A stretch of 61,790 nucleotides of DNA. It comes from Pseudomonas sp. BN417 (GTDB lineage Bacteria; Pseudomonadota; Gammaproteobacteria; Pseudomonadales; Pseudomonadaceae). The notes below the pieces were generated by a model. It searched no databases, was not told the DNA's origin, and saw only the letters and a list, made by a program, of their open reading frames with translations. The DNA is taken from positions 1-61,790 of the forward strand of contig NZ_SSOJ01000107.1 of the NCBI RefSeq assembly GCF_029871205.1, in the 5' to 3' direction. Position 1 is the first letter of the stretch. The number at the start of each line of letters is the position of its first letter. Positions 36,801-45,485 of this stretch are shown here, in pieces. A program made the position numbers and the translations under genes.

Positions 36801-38231
36801 TCAATCCGCGACGGCAGGCAGTCGCAGACAGGCCTGAACGCCGTCGTCGCGGTTGCGAACCTCGAGTTCGCCGCCATGGAGCCCCGCCACTTCCTGCACG
36901 AAATTGAGACCAAGGCCCGTGCTCTTGCGCCCCGTTGTGGGGCGCGGCAGGGAATAGAAGCGTTCGGTGAGGCGCGGCAGGGCGAACTCGGGGATGGGCT
37001 CGCCCTGGTTGAACAGGCGCAATTCAAGCCAGGAGCCGCGCCGTTCGGCCTCCAACCGCAGCAGGCCGCCGGTCGGGGTGAAGTCCAGGGCGTTGTCCAA
37101 CAGGTTGGCCAGGGCCTGGCTGAGCAGGAAGCGCTCGCCCAAGGCGCACAATCCTGGTGCAACGAGGTTCTCCACCCTGAGTCCGGCCGCCTGGATGCGC
37201 GCCGCCTGGGCCTGCAGCAGTTCCTCGGCGAGATCATGCAGGCCCACAGGGACCCGCTCCTCCAGGCCCTGGCGCTGCTCCACCCGGGCCAGGTTGAGCA
37301 ACCGCTCGATCAGCTGCTGCAGGCGCGCGCCTTCGTTGCCGATATTGGCCACAAAGCGTTGCCGCTGCTCGGCCGGCATTTCCCCCTCCAGCAACTCGGC
37401 GGCGCCACGGATGGCCGCCAGCGGGCTCTTCAGTTCGTGGGTGAGTGTGTGCACATAGCGTTCGACGTAAGCCTTGCCTTCCAACTGGGTACGCATGCGC
37501 TCCACAGCGGCAGCCAGGTGGCTCAGCTCGCCGCCGCTCATGCCCGGCAATTCGGCGCGCTGGCCTTCACTCACCGCCTGGGCGTAGTCGCGCAGGCGGC
37601 GCAGGGAGCGGCTGAGCCACCAGGACAGCAGCCCGCCCACCAGCAGGCCGAGGCCGATCAGCCCGGCGCCGAGCCAGGTCAGACGCGTCTGCGAACGCTC
37701 GATGTAGGGCTGCAGCGAGGCGTTGGGCTTGGCCACCGATACGACGCCGATGATCCGTCCGCCGTCGCGGATGGGCGCGGCCACGTACATGACCGAGGAA
37801 TCCGGGTCGCTCGGGTCTTCCCGGCTGGAGCGCGCGCCGTACTGGCCACGCAGGGTGAGGTAGACATCGTTCCAGCGCGAATAGTCCTGGCCCACCGCTG
37901 CGCCGCTGGAGTCCAGCAGCACGATGCCCTTGTCGTCGGTGACGTAGATGCGGTGGTTGACCCGGTTCTTGCGCACGCCCCAGATATCCGCTTCCGGCTG
38001 GCGCTGGCCGTAGGCGCGCAGCAGTTCGGGCAGGCGACCCTGGTCGAGGGTGCCGGCGCGCACCTCGTCACGGAGGATTTCCGCCAGCAGGTTGGCGGTG
38101 TCCACCAGGGTCTCCTCGGTGGACTGGCGCACGCCGGGACGGATCTCGTCCATCACCGTGCTGAGCACGAACCAGCCGGCGAGGCCGACGAAGAGGAAGT
38201 AGACCAGGAAGAGGCGAATGCCCAGCGGCAT
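36801..38231 (-). CDS. creC: Sensor histidine kinase CreC
   Basis: 476 residues. TM1 is near 6-26; a periplasmic sensor domain (about 30-185) includes SDPDSSVMYVAAPIRDGGRI; TM2 is near 187-205, then HAMP and the H-box THELKSPLAAIRG with H265. ATP-binding N, G1 and G2 boxes follow (LANLLDNALDFTP; GLGLNFVQEV). It phosphorylates CreB, and in P. aeruginosa is activated on PBP4 inhibition. Start overlaps the creB stop by 1 nt. Confidence 0.95.
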   Translation of the reverse strand: MPLGIRLFLVYFLFVGLAGWFVLSTVMDEIRPGVRQSTEETLVDTANLLAEILRDEVRAGTLDQGRLPELLRAYGQRQPEADIWGVRKNRVNHRIYVTDDKGIVLLDSSGAAVGQDYSRWNDVYLTLRGQYGARSSREDPSDPDSSVMYVAAPIRDGGRIIGVVSVAKPNASLQPYIERSQTRLTWLGAGLIGLGLLVGGLLSWWLSRSLRRLRDYAQAVSEGQRAELPGMSGGELSHLAAAVERMRTQLEGKAYVERYVHTLTHELKSPLAAIRGAAELLEGEMPAEQRQRFVANIGNEGARLQQLIERLLNLARVEQRQGLEERVPVGLHDLAEELLQAQAARIQAAGLRVENLVAPGLCALGERFLLSQALANLLDNALDFTPTGGLLRLEAERRGSWLELRLFNQGEPIPEFALPRLTERFYSLPRPTTGRKSTGLGLNFVQEVAGLHGGELEVRNRDDGVQACLRLPAVAD

Positions 38232-38917
38232 CAGGCGTGGTCCGGCGAATAGCTGTAGCCCAGGCCGCGATGGGTCTGGATGGGTTCGGCGGCCGGCGCC
38301 ACCTGGCGCAGCTTGGCGCGCAGGCTCTTGATGTGGCTGTCGATATTGCGCTCGTAGCCCGCCTCGCTGGCCACGCCCAGGGCGTCCAGCAACTGCTCGC
38401 GGCTGAATACCCGCTCGGGCTGCGCCAGCAGCGCCTGGAGCAGGCGGAACTCATGGCGGGTCAGGCCCAACGGCTGGCCGTGGTAGTGGATGCGCACCCG
38501 CTCGCCGTCCACCTGGAAGGGCCCGTTGGCGGCGGGTGCGGAGGCCGGCTCGCGGGGCGCGGTGCGTTTGAGGATGGCGCGCACCCGCGCGGCCACTTCG
38601 CGTGGGCTGAAGGGCTTCACCACATAGTCGTCGGCGCCGATTTCCAGGCCGACGACCCGGTCGATCTCGGCGTTGCGCGCAGTGAGAAAGAGCACCGGCA
38701 CCTCGGAAAAGCGCCGCAGCGCCTTGCACAGCTCGAAGCCGCTGGTGTCCGGCAGGCCGACGTCGAGGATCACCAGGTCCACCGGCTGCTGGCGCAACAG
38801 CTCCAGCGCCGGGCCGCCGAGGCTCAGCCAGGTGGTGGCGTTGCCGTCGGCCTGCAAGGCGTAGATCAGGGTGTCGGCGATGGCGGCTTCATCTTCGACG
38901 ATGAGGATGTGCGGCAT
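38231..38917 (-). CDS. creB: OmpR-family response regulator CreB
   Basis: 228 residues. Receiver domain with acidic pocket EDE (8-10), phospho-acceptor D52 (LVILDVGLPD) and K102-region VKPF; the C-terminal winged helix carries TRHEFRLLQALLAQ and IDSHIKSLRAKLR. It binds cre tags (TTCAC repeats) to induce creD and other genes. I found no clear TTCAC pair before creD here. Confidence 0.96.
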   Translation of the reverse strand: MPHILIVEDEAAIADTLIYALQADGNATTWLSLGGPALELLRQQPVDLVILDVGLPDTSGFELCKALRRFSEVPVLFLTARNAEIDRVVGLEIGADDYVVKPFSPREVAARVRAILKRTAPREPASAPAANGPFQVDGERVRIHYHGQPLGLTRHEFRLLQALLAQPERVFSREQLLDALGVASEAGYERNIDSHIKSLRAKLRQVAPAAEPIQTHRGLGYSYSPDHA

Positions 38918-38975
38918 GGGCGTCCCGGCGCATGGAAGTGACGGGCAAGGTGCCGCAAGGTTTTCAGCCAGTCAA

Positions 38976-39488
38976 TCAGCACTGGGGCTGGCCGGCGGTG
39001 AACTTGCGGCCGGGGTAGACGGCGGCCTTGAACTCGCGCAGGGCCTTGGCGCCGATCAGCAGTGGGTAGTTGAAGCTCGAACGGTCAGTGAGGTTGACCT
39101 CCACGGTGCGCTTGACGCCACCCAGGCACATTTCCATATCCACCACCGGGCGCTTGGAAAGTTCGGCGGAGGGCGCTTCGTCTTCCTCGCCCAGTTCGTC
39201 GGCGCGGTTCTTGATCTTGCTGATGCGCGACAGGCGGTGCTCGAACACCGTGTCGTCGGCATTCTTGGTGGCCAGGCGGAAGCGCACCCAGTCCTCGCCA
39301 TCGCGCTTGAAGCGCTCGATGTCCTTGGCCGAGAGCGAGGCGGTGAGGGCGCCGGTATCCATCTTGGCCTTGAAGGTCTGGCCGATCTCCGGCAGGCGCA
39401 CGTATTCGTAGCGGCCATAGAGAGTGGGTTCCTGGGCGGCGAGGGCGGGCAGCGCCACCAGGGCAAGCAGAGCGATCAGGGATTTCAA
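38976..39488 (-). CDS. Periplasmic retropepsin-like protein (RimB/DUF785 'zinc protease' family)
   Basis: 170 residues. Signal peptide MKSLIALLALVALPALA. Retropepsin-like active-site motif KMDTGALTASL with D44-T45-G46, then LLIGAKALREF, as in the family annotated 'ATP-dependent zinc protease', which lacks zinc and ATP motifs and is more like an aspartic peptidase. Divergent from the acyltransferase gene across a 201-nt gap. Confidence 0.85.
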   Translation of the reverse strand: MKSLIALLALVALPALAAQEPTLYGRYEYVRLPEIGQTFKAKMDTGALTASLSAKDIERFKRDGEDWVRFRLATKNADDTVFEHRLSRISKIKNRADELGEEDEAPSAELSKRPVVDMEMCLGGVKRTVEVNLTDRSSFNYPLLIGAKALREFKAAVYPGRKFTAGQPQC

Positions 39489-39689
39489 CGCAGTGGCTCC
39501 TGGTTGGGGGATACGGTTCTGGGACTGAGCGGATGGGTAAAAGGTTCGCCATCGGCGAGGCAGCGGGAGCCCAGAAGCATACCCGCCCCCCGGGAACGGG
39601 CAAGGCCCGGCGGCGGGAGAACCGCTCGTCGCGTCATCGACGACTGCGTATCATGGCGCACATCCAGGCGGACGAGGAGCCAAGGAGCC

Positions 39690-40583
39690 ATGCGGGCACT
39701 GTTGACCGGAATCGCCACCACTCTGCTGCTCTTGCTGAACACCCTGATCCTGATCGGTCCCATGCTGGCCATCGCCCTGCTCAAGTTCATCCTGCCTGGC
39801 CAGCACCTGAAGGATGCCTGCTCCCGAGGCGTGATGTGGATTGCCGAAGCCTGGGCAGAGAACTGCAAGCGCGTCTTCGCCGCCTTCACCCCCACCCAGT
39901 GGGACATCCGCGGCGGCGAAGGCCTGCGCACGGACACGTCCTACCTGGTGATCAGCAACCACCAGTCCTGGGTCGACATTCCGGCGCTGGTCCAGGCCTT
40001 CAATCGCAAGGCGCCCTACTTCAAGTTCTTCCTGAAGAAGGAGCTGATCTGGGTACCCTTGCTCGGACTGGCCTTCTGGGCCCTCGACTATCCCTTCATG
40101 AAGCGCTACAGCAAGGCCTTCCTGGAAGAGCATCCGGAGATGAAAGGCAAGGACCTGGAGATCACCCGCGCCGCCTGCGAGAAGTTCAAGCGCATGCCGG
40201 TGACCGTGGTGAACTACCTCGAAGGCACCCGCTTCACCCCCGCCAAGCACGCCAATCAGAAATCACCCTACCGGCACCTGCTCAAGCCCAAGTCCGGCGG
40301 CGTGGCCTTCGTGCTGGCGACCCTGGGCGAACAACTGGATGCCGTGCTGGACGTCACCCTGGTCTACCCGGGCAATGGCGTGCCCGGCTTCTGGGCGCTG
40401 CTGAGCGGCCAGGTGTCGCAGGTCATCATGGACATCCGGACCCTCGAGCTGGACCCGGCGCTCTGGCAGGGCGATTACGAGAACGACCCGGAATTCCGCC
40501 AGTACGTCCAGGCCTGGGTCAGCCGGCTCTGGCACGAGAAAGATGCGCGCATCAGCGCGCTGAGCGCGGAACAGGCGGGGTAG
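39690..40583 (+). CDS. 1-acyl-sn-glycerol-3-phosphate acyltransferase-like protein (YihG family)
   Basis: 297 residues from the ATG at 39690 (MRALLTGIATTLLLLLNT), preceded by AAGGAG. N-terminal membrane helix, then the HX4D box as NHQSWVD (H91, D96), and NYLEGTRFTP for glycerophosphate binding. This is the PlsC fold of the YihG branch, which edits phospholipid sn-2 chains. A far longer frame starting at 38871 runs backwards through the retropepsin gene and is rejected. Confidence 0.9.
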   Translation: MRALLTGIATTLLLLLNTLILIGPMLAIALLKFILPGQHLKDACSRGVMWIAEAWAENCKRVFAAFTPTQWDIRGGEGLRTDTSYLVISNHQSWVDIPALVQAFNRKAPYFKFFLKKELIWVPLLGLAFWALDYPFMKRYSKAFLEEHPEMKGKDLEITRAACEKFKRMPVTVVNYLEGTRFTPAKHANQKSPYRHLLKPKSGGVAFVLATLGEQLDAVLDVTLVYPGNGVPGFWALLSGQVSQVIMDIRTLELDPALWQGDYENDPEFRQYVQAWVSRLWHEKDARISALSAEQAG

Positions 40584-40607
40584 GCCCAAGGCCCACCCCG
40601 CCGCGGC

Positions 40608-41303
40608 TCAGGTCGAAAGGCCGCTCACCGGTGCCTGTTGCAGCGGAACCTTCTGCACGGGCGACTGCTGTATCGGCGACTGCTGCAACCCCGGGGTCAC
40701 CGGCGGCACGGTCCACTGCCAAAGGCTGCTCAGGCTTTGCAGCAGCGAATTGGCCAGGCCCTGCTGGCCGAGGAAGGACAGGATCAGCGGGGCGAACCGG
40801 CCGATCAGGCCGCTATCCATGCCCATGGTGCCGAAAGCCTGGCTGACATCCGCCATGCTGTTCATCTGCTGCCCCGCCAATATGCCGGCCTGATTGCCCA
40901 GGCCACTGCCCAGACCACCGCCCAGACCATTGCCCGGCTGCTGGCCGAGCAGGCCGCCGATGCTGCTCAAGAGGCTCTGGGTATTGGGGTCGGTAAGCAT
41001 GCCGACGCCCGGCACCGCCTGGTCCAGTTGGGCGAACTGGTCAGCCGGCAGGTTGTTGCGCGCCAGGCCGAAGAGCGCCGCGGCGCCGCCCAGGGCCTGC
41101 TCCGGGGTGATCTGCAACTGGCCGCCCAACTGCTCAAGCATCGCAGCCGACTCCGCCGGCGCGATACCCGGCGCCTTTTCCTCCTGGCTGCCCGCACCGC
41201 TCGCGGCAGCGGCGGCGACGACATCGCCCAGGGTGACGGCGAACACCGGGCTGGCGGCCAGGCTGAGCAGGACGGCCAGGGTCAGGCTTCGGGGAGTGTG
41301 CAT
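40608..41303 (-). CDS. Exported DUF2780-like protein with Gln/Pro repeats
   Basis: 231 residues. Signal peptide MHTPRSLTLAVLLSLAASPVFA. Central helical domain (about 50-190) with Gly/Leu-rich LGGGLGSGLGNQAG and a VcgC/VcgE-type DUF2780 pattern (LTDPNTQSLLSSIGGLL). The C-terminal tail repeats QQSPIQQSPVQKVPLQQAPV. Function unknown; probably periplasmic or surface-associated. Convergent with the acyltransferase (24-nt gap). Confidence 0.75.
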   Translation of the reverse strand: MHTPRSLTLAVLLSLAASPVFAVTLGDVVAAAAASGAGSQEEKAPGIAPAESAAMLEQLGGQLQITPEQALGGAAALFGLARNNLPADQFAQLDQAVPGVGMLTDPNTQSLLSSIGGLLGQQPGNGLGGGLGSGLGNQAGILAGQQMNSMADVSQAFGTMGMDSGLIGRFAPLILSFLGQQGLANSLLQSLSSLWQWTVPPVTPGLQQSPIQQSPVQKVPLQQAPVSGLST

Positions 41304-41493
41304 AGGTCGACCTCGAGGAAAGATCCGTGCCGGGACACTGCGTACCGGCAGGTGAGCGGAGGCTCGGCAATATGACTACGCGGAGGGTGGCCGTGTTCCC
41401 GACATCCTGTCGGCTGGTCACGATATGACATACCGGACCTGCAGGCGCGTGCCATCAACTAGCCTGAAAAGACCACCCTCCTGGTCCCGCACC

Positions 41494-42747
41494 ATGACCG
41501 AAAACCACCTTGCCGAACTCGACGCCGCCCTCCCCCACCTGGCGCGCAAGATCCGTGTGCTCGATGCCATTGCCTGGCCCGACGGCATCGAGGAACGCTT
41601 CCTCGCCGACTGGCACGCCGGTCATCCGAAACTGCCGGATGTGTCGCTGAAACCCCGTGACCACGATACAGAGATCGAAGCCCTGGAAACCCTGGCCAAC
41701 CAGTGCGACAGCGGCCACCCCGCCGGTGCCTTCCTCGCCGCCACTGCGCGCAGCTATGCCTGTGCCGGGCGCATGCTCGGCGCCATCGGCACGCCGGCCT
41801 TCACCGACTATTCCGCACGCCTCTACCAGCGCCCGGACCACTACTACGAACGGCAGAAGATGACGCCCCTGGACGCGGCGCGCTTCTTCCTCGAGACCAC
41901 CGACGCCCTGCTCGACAGCCGGCAGATCCCCGCCACCGAAGCGGACATCCCCGCCGAGGACTTCGCCGCCTGGATGCGTACCGAAGTGGACGCCTTCTTC
42001 GGCCCCGGCCAGGTGAGCGTGGTGCTGGACCCGGACCTCGCCTCCAAGGCCATCGCCGGCGCCACGCGCATCCGCCTGCGGGCCTCGGCGCGCTTCTCCG
42101 AGCTGGACAAGGCCCAGCTGCTGCAGCACGAAGCCTTCGTCCACGTCGGCACCGCCCTCAACGGCCGCGCCCAGCCGCGCCTGACCAGCCTGGCCCTGGG
42201 CGCGCCGCGCACCACCCTGACCCAGGAAGGCATCGCCATGCTCGCCGAGCTGCTCACCGGCAGCATCGATATCCAGCGCCTGCGCCGCGTAGCCCTGCGG
42301 GTGGTGGCCGTGCAGCAGGCACTGGATGGCGCCGACTTCATCGAGGTGTTCAAGGGGTTCCTGGAGGCCGGACAGTCGGAGGAGGAATCCTTCCGCTCGA
42401 CCCAGCGGGTGTTCCGCGGCACCGACGTGCGCGGCGGCGGCGCCTTCACCAAGGACGCCTGCTACGTGATCGGCATGCTCGGCGTGCACACCCTGTTGCG
42501 GGTGGCGGTGCGCGACAACCGGCCGGAACTGCTGCGCCAGCTTTTCGCCGGGCGCATGAGCGCGGGCGATGTGGTGCGCCTGGCGCCGCTGTTCGAGTCC
42601 GGCTGGCTGGAGCAACCCCGCTATATCCCGCCCTGGGCCTCCGACCTGCGCCGCCTGGCCGCAGCCCTGGCGTTCTCCGCCTTCGTCGGCAAGATCAAAC
42701 TGGAGGTGGTGAGCCTCGAGCGGTTCGTGGAGCTGGAGGAGGAATGA
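41494..42747 (+). CDS. Flavohemoglobin-expression-modulating QEGLA-motif protein (DUF1704)
   Basis: 417 residues from the ATG at 41494 (MTENHLAELDAAL). The putative metal site is QHEAFVH (H212, E213, H217), together with TQEGIA (243-248), the 'QEGLA' motif of this family, which is related to tyrosine carboxypeptidases. The family name comes from an effect on flavohemoglobin expression; the biochemical substrate is unknown. The glutamates of both motifs are present, so it is probably an active peptidase. Confidence 0.85.
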   Translation: MTENHLAELDAALPHLARKIRVLDAIAWPDGIEERFLADWHAGHPKLPDVSLKPRDHDTEIEALETLANQCDSGHPAGAFLAATARSYACAGRMLGAIGTPAFTDYSARLYQRPDHYYERQKMTPLDAARFFLETTDALLDSRQIPATEADIPAEDFAAWMRTEVDAFFGPGQVSVVLDPDLASKAIAGATRIRLRASARFSELDKAQLLQHEAFVHVGTALNGRAQPRLTSLALGAPRTTLTQEGIAMLAELLTGSIDIQRLRRVALRVVAVQQALDGADFIEVFKGFLEAGQSEEESFRSTQRVFRGTDVRGGGAFTKDACYVIGMLGVHTLLRVAVRDNRPELLRQLFAGRMSAGDVVRLAPLFESGWLEQPRYIPPWASDLRRLAAALAFSAFVGKIKLEVVSLERFVELEEE

Positions 42748-42767
42748 CCGCCGGGAGCGAAATCACC

Positions 42768-42866
42768 TGTAGGGGCGAATTCATTCGCCAAGCAGGCCGA
42801 AGGTCTGCCCTTTGGGGAAGTGATGGGACTGCTGCGCTGTCCTTGGCGAATGAATTCGCCCCTACA
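42768..42866. repeat. Family B ~98-bp palindrome, copy 4
   Basis: Arms TGTAGGGGCGAATTCATTCG / GCGAATGAATTCGCCCCTAC. It lies between the convergent QEGLA-motif gene and fdhA; the middle differs from other copies. Confidence 0.9.
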
Positions 42867-42890
42867 AGGATTCCATTTCTACCCTCGAAT

Positions 42891-42917
42891 AAAAAAAGGG
42901 GCCCCGAAGGGCCCCTT
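42891..42917 (-). terminator. Rho-independent terminator after fdhA
   Basis: Minus strand AAGGGGCCCTTCGGGGCCCC followed by TTTTTTT, 47 nt past the fdhA stop; it closes the sox-purU-fdhA transcription unit. Confidence 0.9.
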
Positions 42918-42963
42918 GAGGGACAGACGCCGCGGCTGGCACACCCACGGCGTCGGGGTTGGG

Positions 42964-44163
42964 TCAGGCGGCGCTGAAGGTCTTGTGCGGGTCGATGACG
43001 AATTTCTTCGGCACGCCGGCATCGAACTCACCGTAACCGCGCGGCGCGTCGTCCAGGCTGATGACCTGCACGCCCACCACTTCGGCGATGTTGATACGGT
43101 CCCACATGATCGCCTGCATCAGCGCGCGGTTGTACTTCATCACCGGGGTCTGGCCGGTGTGGAAGCTGTGGGATTTCGCCCAGCCGAGGCCGAAGCGGAT
43201 GCTCAGGCTGCCAATCTTGGCGGCGGCATCCACCGCGCCCGGGTCTTCGGTGACGTAGAGGCCGGGGATACCGATCTTGCCGGCCACGCGGGTGACCTGC
43301 ATCAGCGAGTTGAGCACGGTGGCCGGGGCCTCGTGCTGGGCACCGGAATGGCCATGGCCACGCGCCTCGAAGCCTACGGCGTCGACGGCGCAATCCACTT
43401 CCGGTTCACCCAGCAGGTCGGCAATCTGCTCGTGCAGCGGGGTGTCCTTGGACAGGTCGGCGATCTCGAAGCCCACCGCCTTGGCATGGGCCAGGCGCAC
43501 CGGGTTGACGTCACCGACGATCACCACCGCGGCGCCCAGCAGGCGGGCAGAAGCCGCTGCAGCGAGGCCTACGGGGCCGGCGCCAGCAACATAGACGGTG
43601 CTGCCCGGGCCGACGCCAGCGGTGACCGCGCCGTGGTAGCCGGTGGGCAGGATGTCGGAGAGGCAGGTCAGGTCACGGATCTTCTCCATGGCCTTGTCGC
43701 GGTCCGGCAGCTTGAGCAGGTTGAAGTCGGCATAGGGCACCAGCACGTACTCGGCCTGGCCACCGGTCCAGTCGCCCATGTCGACGTAGCCGTAGGCGCC
43801 GCCGGCACGGGCCGGGTTGACGGTCAGGCACACGCCGGTGTGCTGCTCCTTGCAGGAGCGGCAACGGCCGCAGGCCACGTTGAAGGGTACGGAAACCAGG
43901 TCGCCGATCTTCAGGTTCTCCACGTCACTGCCCTTCTCGATCACCTCGCCGGTGATCTCGTGACCGAGCACCAGGCCGACCTGGGCGGTGGTACGGCCGC
44001 GCACCATGTGCTGGTCCGAACCGCAGATGTTGGTGGAGACGACTTTCAGGATGACCCCGTGTTCGATCTTCTTGCCGCGGGGGTCCTGCATCTTCGGGTA
44101 GTCGATCTTCTGCACTTCGACCTTGCCCGATCCGAGATAAACGACACCACGATTACCAGACAT
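42964..44163 (-). CDS. fdhA: Glutathione-independent formaldehyde dehydrogenase FdhA
   Basis: Oxidises free formaldehyde to formate with NAD+. 399 residues, essentially as in the P. putida enzyme. Zinc and substrate region STNICGSDQHMVRGR, structural Zn Cys cluster ACGRCRSCKEQHTGVC, and NAD loop VAGAGPVGLAAAASA. It removes formaldehyde released when sarcosine oxidase lacks THF. It is the last gene of the sox cluster on this strand, though a 246-nt gap full of palindromes separates it from purU. Confidence 0.97.
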   Translation of the reverse strand: MSGNRGVVYLGSGKVEVQKIDYPKMQDPRGKKIEHGVILKVVSTNICGSDQHMVRGRTTAQVGLVLGHEITGEVIEKGSDVENLKIGDLVSVPFNVACGRCRSCKEQHTGVCLTVNPARAGGAYGYVDMGDWTGGQAEYVLVPYADFNLLKLPDRDKAMEKIRDLTCLSDILPTGYHGAVTAGVGPGSTVYVAGAGPVGLAAAASARLLGAAVVIVGDVNPVRLAHAKAVGFEIADLSKDTPLHEQIADLLGEPEVDCAVDAVGFEARGHGHSGAQHEAPATVLNSLMQVTRVAGKIGIPGLYVTEDPGAVDAAAKIGSLSIRFGLGWAKSHSFHTGQTPVMKYNRALMQAIMWDRINIAEVVGVQVISLDDAPRGYGEFDAGVPKKFVIDPHKTFSAA

Positions 44164-44286
44164 GCGTAATTCTCCGTTGTTGTTGTGAACACAAAGGCGC
44201 GACCCACGGCCGCGCGGCCTTGTACTGGAGCTTGCATCTGTTATCGGAAACCGCCGGTATTACCTGGCAGGACGGGTTCCGTGAAA

Positions 44287-44341
44287 GTAGGGTGCGCCGT
44301 GCGCACCAATGGGTTCCCAAGGTGCGCACGGCGCACCCTAC
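44287..44341. repeat. Family C hairpin, perfect 21-bp arms
   Basis: Arms GTAGGGTGCGCCGTGCGCAC+C and its exact complement, with a 13-nt loop. It lies in the purU-fdhA gap (44164-44409), which holds no gene. The strongest hairpin in the window outside terminators. Confidence 0.8.
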
Positions 44342-44363
44342 GAACTGCTACCGGAAGAAGGGG

Positions 44364-44402
44364 CACCCTCTCCCCGGCCCTCTCCCTGAAGGGAGAGGGG
44401 GA
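44364..44402. repeat. Family D CCCTCTCCC element, copy 1
   Basis: CACCCTCTCCCCGGCCCTCT, then CCCTGAAGGGAGAGGGGG: a hairpin CCTCTCCCT/AGGGAGAGG directly after the purU stop codon region. Confidence 0.75.
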
Positions 44403-44409
44403 AAAAGCC

Positions 44410-45273
44410 TTATGCGTTGAGCACGACGGTACGGTTGGCGTTGAGGAACACGCGCCGTTCGATGTGGTAGCCGACGGCCTTGGCCAGGGTCAGGCACTCG
44501 ATGTCGCGGCCCTTGGCGATCAGGTCTTCGGGGTAGTGGGCGTGGTCCACCGACTCCACGCCCTGGGCGATGATCGGGCCCTCGTCCAGGTCGTTGTTGA
44601 TGTAGTGAGCCGTGGCGCCCACCAGCTTGACCCCCTTCTGGTAGGCCTGGTGGTAGGGCTTGGCGCCCTTGAAGCCGGGCAGCAGGGAGTGGTGGATGTT
44701 GATCGCCCAGCCGTCGAGCTTCTTGCACAACTCGGGCGAGAGCACCTGCATGTAGCGGGCGAGCACCACCAGTTCGGCGCCGGACTCCTCGATCACCTTG
44801 AGCACCTTGCGCTCCTGCGCCGGCTTGTCGTTGGGATCGAGGGGGAAGTGGTGATAGGGAATCCCGTGCCAGCGGGCCAGGGGTTCCAGGTCCGGGTGGT
44901 TGGAGACCACCGCCACCACGTCCATTTCCAGCTGGCCGATACGCTGGCGGTAGAGCAGGTCGTTCAGGCAGTGGTCGGCCTTGGACACCATCAGCACCAC
45001 CTTGGCGCGGTAGCCGGGCGGGGTCAGCTCGACCTGCATGTCGAAGGGCGCCAGGCGCTCGTCGAGGCCGGCGCGAAAGGCCTGCTCGTCGAAATCGTCC
45101 GGCTGGCGGAACTCGACACGGATGAAGAAGCGCGAAGAGAGCCGGTCATCGAACGAATGGTGCTCGGTGACGTAGCAGCGCTGCTCGAAGAGAAAGCGCG
45201 TCACCGCATCCACGGTGCCGAGCACGCTCGGGCATTGGGCGGCGAGAATCCAGGTATCGGGGGTGCGGCTCAT
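44410..45273 (-). CDS. purU: Formyltetrahydrofolate deformylase PurU
   Basis: Hydrolyses 10-formyl-THF to THF and formate. 287 residues: N-terminal ACT domain (WILAAQCPSVLGTVDAVTRF), C-terminal formyltransferase-like domain with NIHHSLLPGFKGAKPYHQAY and VGATAHYINNDLDEGPII (catalytic Asn/His/Asp). In the sox cluster it recycles the one-carbon carrier. It resembles the paralogue I recall as PurU2 of P. aeruginosa. Confidence 0.95.
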   Translation of the reverse strand: MSRTPDTWILAAQCPSVLGTVDAVTRFLFEQRCYVTEHHSFDDRLSSRFFIRVEFRQPDDFDEQAFRAGLDERLAPFDMQVELTPPGYRAKVVLMVSKADHCLNDLLYRQRIGQLEMDVVAVVSNHPDLEPLARWHGIPYHHFPLDPNDKPAQERKVLKVIEESGAELVVLARYMQVLSPELCKKLDGWAINIHHSLLPGFKGAKPYHQAYQKGVKLVGATAHYINNDLDEGPIIAQGVESVDHAHYPEDLIAKGRDIECLTLAKAVGYHIERRVFLNANRTVVLNA

Positions 45274-45294
45274 ATGCGGACTCCGATGTTTAGT

Positions 45295-45470
45295 TCCCCT
45301 CTCCCTCCGGGAGAGGGGCTAGGGGTGAGGGCAGGTCCGAGTGCTGCGGGGCTTCCCTCACCCCAACCCCGCTCCGCGTCCCGGCCCAAACGCTTCGCGT
45401 TTGGTCGCTCGCAGGCACAGGAAGCGGTGCTTCCAACAGCGTGCCTGCTTGCCCCAGAGGGAGAGGGGGC
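45295..45470. repeat. Family D composite element in the purU-soxG gap
   Basis: Left CCCTCTCCCTCCGGGAGAGG plus GGGTGAGGG, right CCCTCACCCC and GAGGGAGAGGGGG, with an inserted 100-nt stretch holding two further hairpins (AAACGCTTCGCGTTTGG; GAAGCGGTGCTTCC). It occupies almost the whole 212-nt gap inside the sox transcription unit. Confidence 0.75.
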
Positions 45471-45485
45471 TTTCCGTGCATCCGA

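Noticed and set aside
36133-36804. A minus-strand frame of 223 codons with a hydrophobic N-terminal stretch between creC and the CBS gene.
   Set aside because: The first 60 residues contain a plausible helix (AIPLLLAGIAIVYSGFGLIL), but the frame then runs over the whole CBS gene in the wrong frame as Arg/Pro-rich shadow. Possibly a remnant; not supported as a gene.
38871-40583. A long acyltransferase frame starting at 38871.
   Set aside because: The first 273 codons lie opposite the retropepsin-like gene; the true start with AAGGAG is at 39690.
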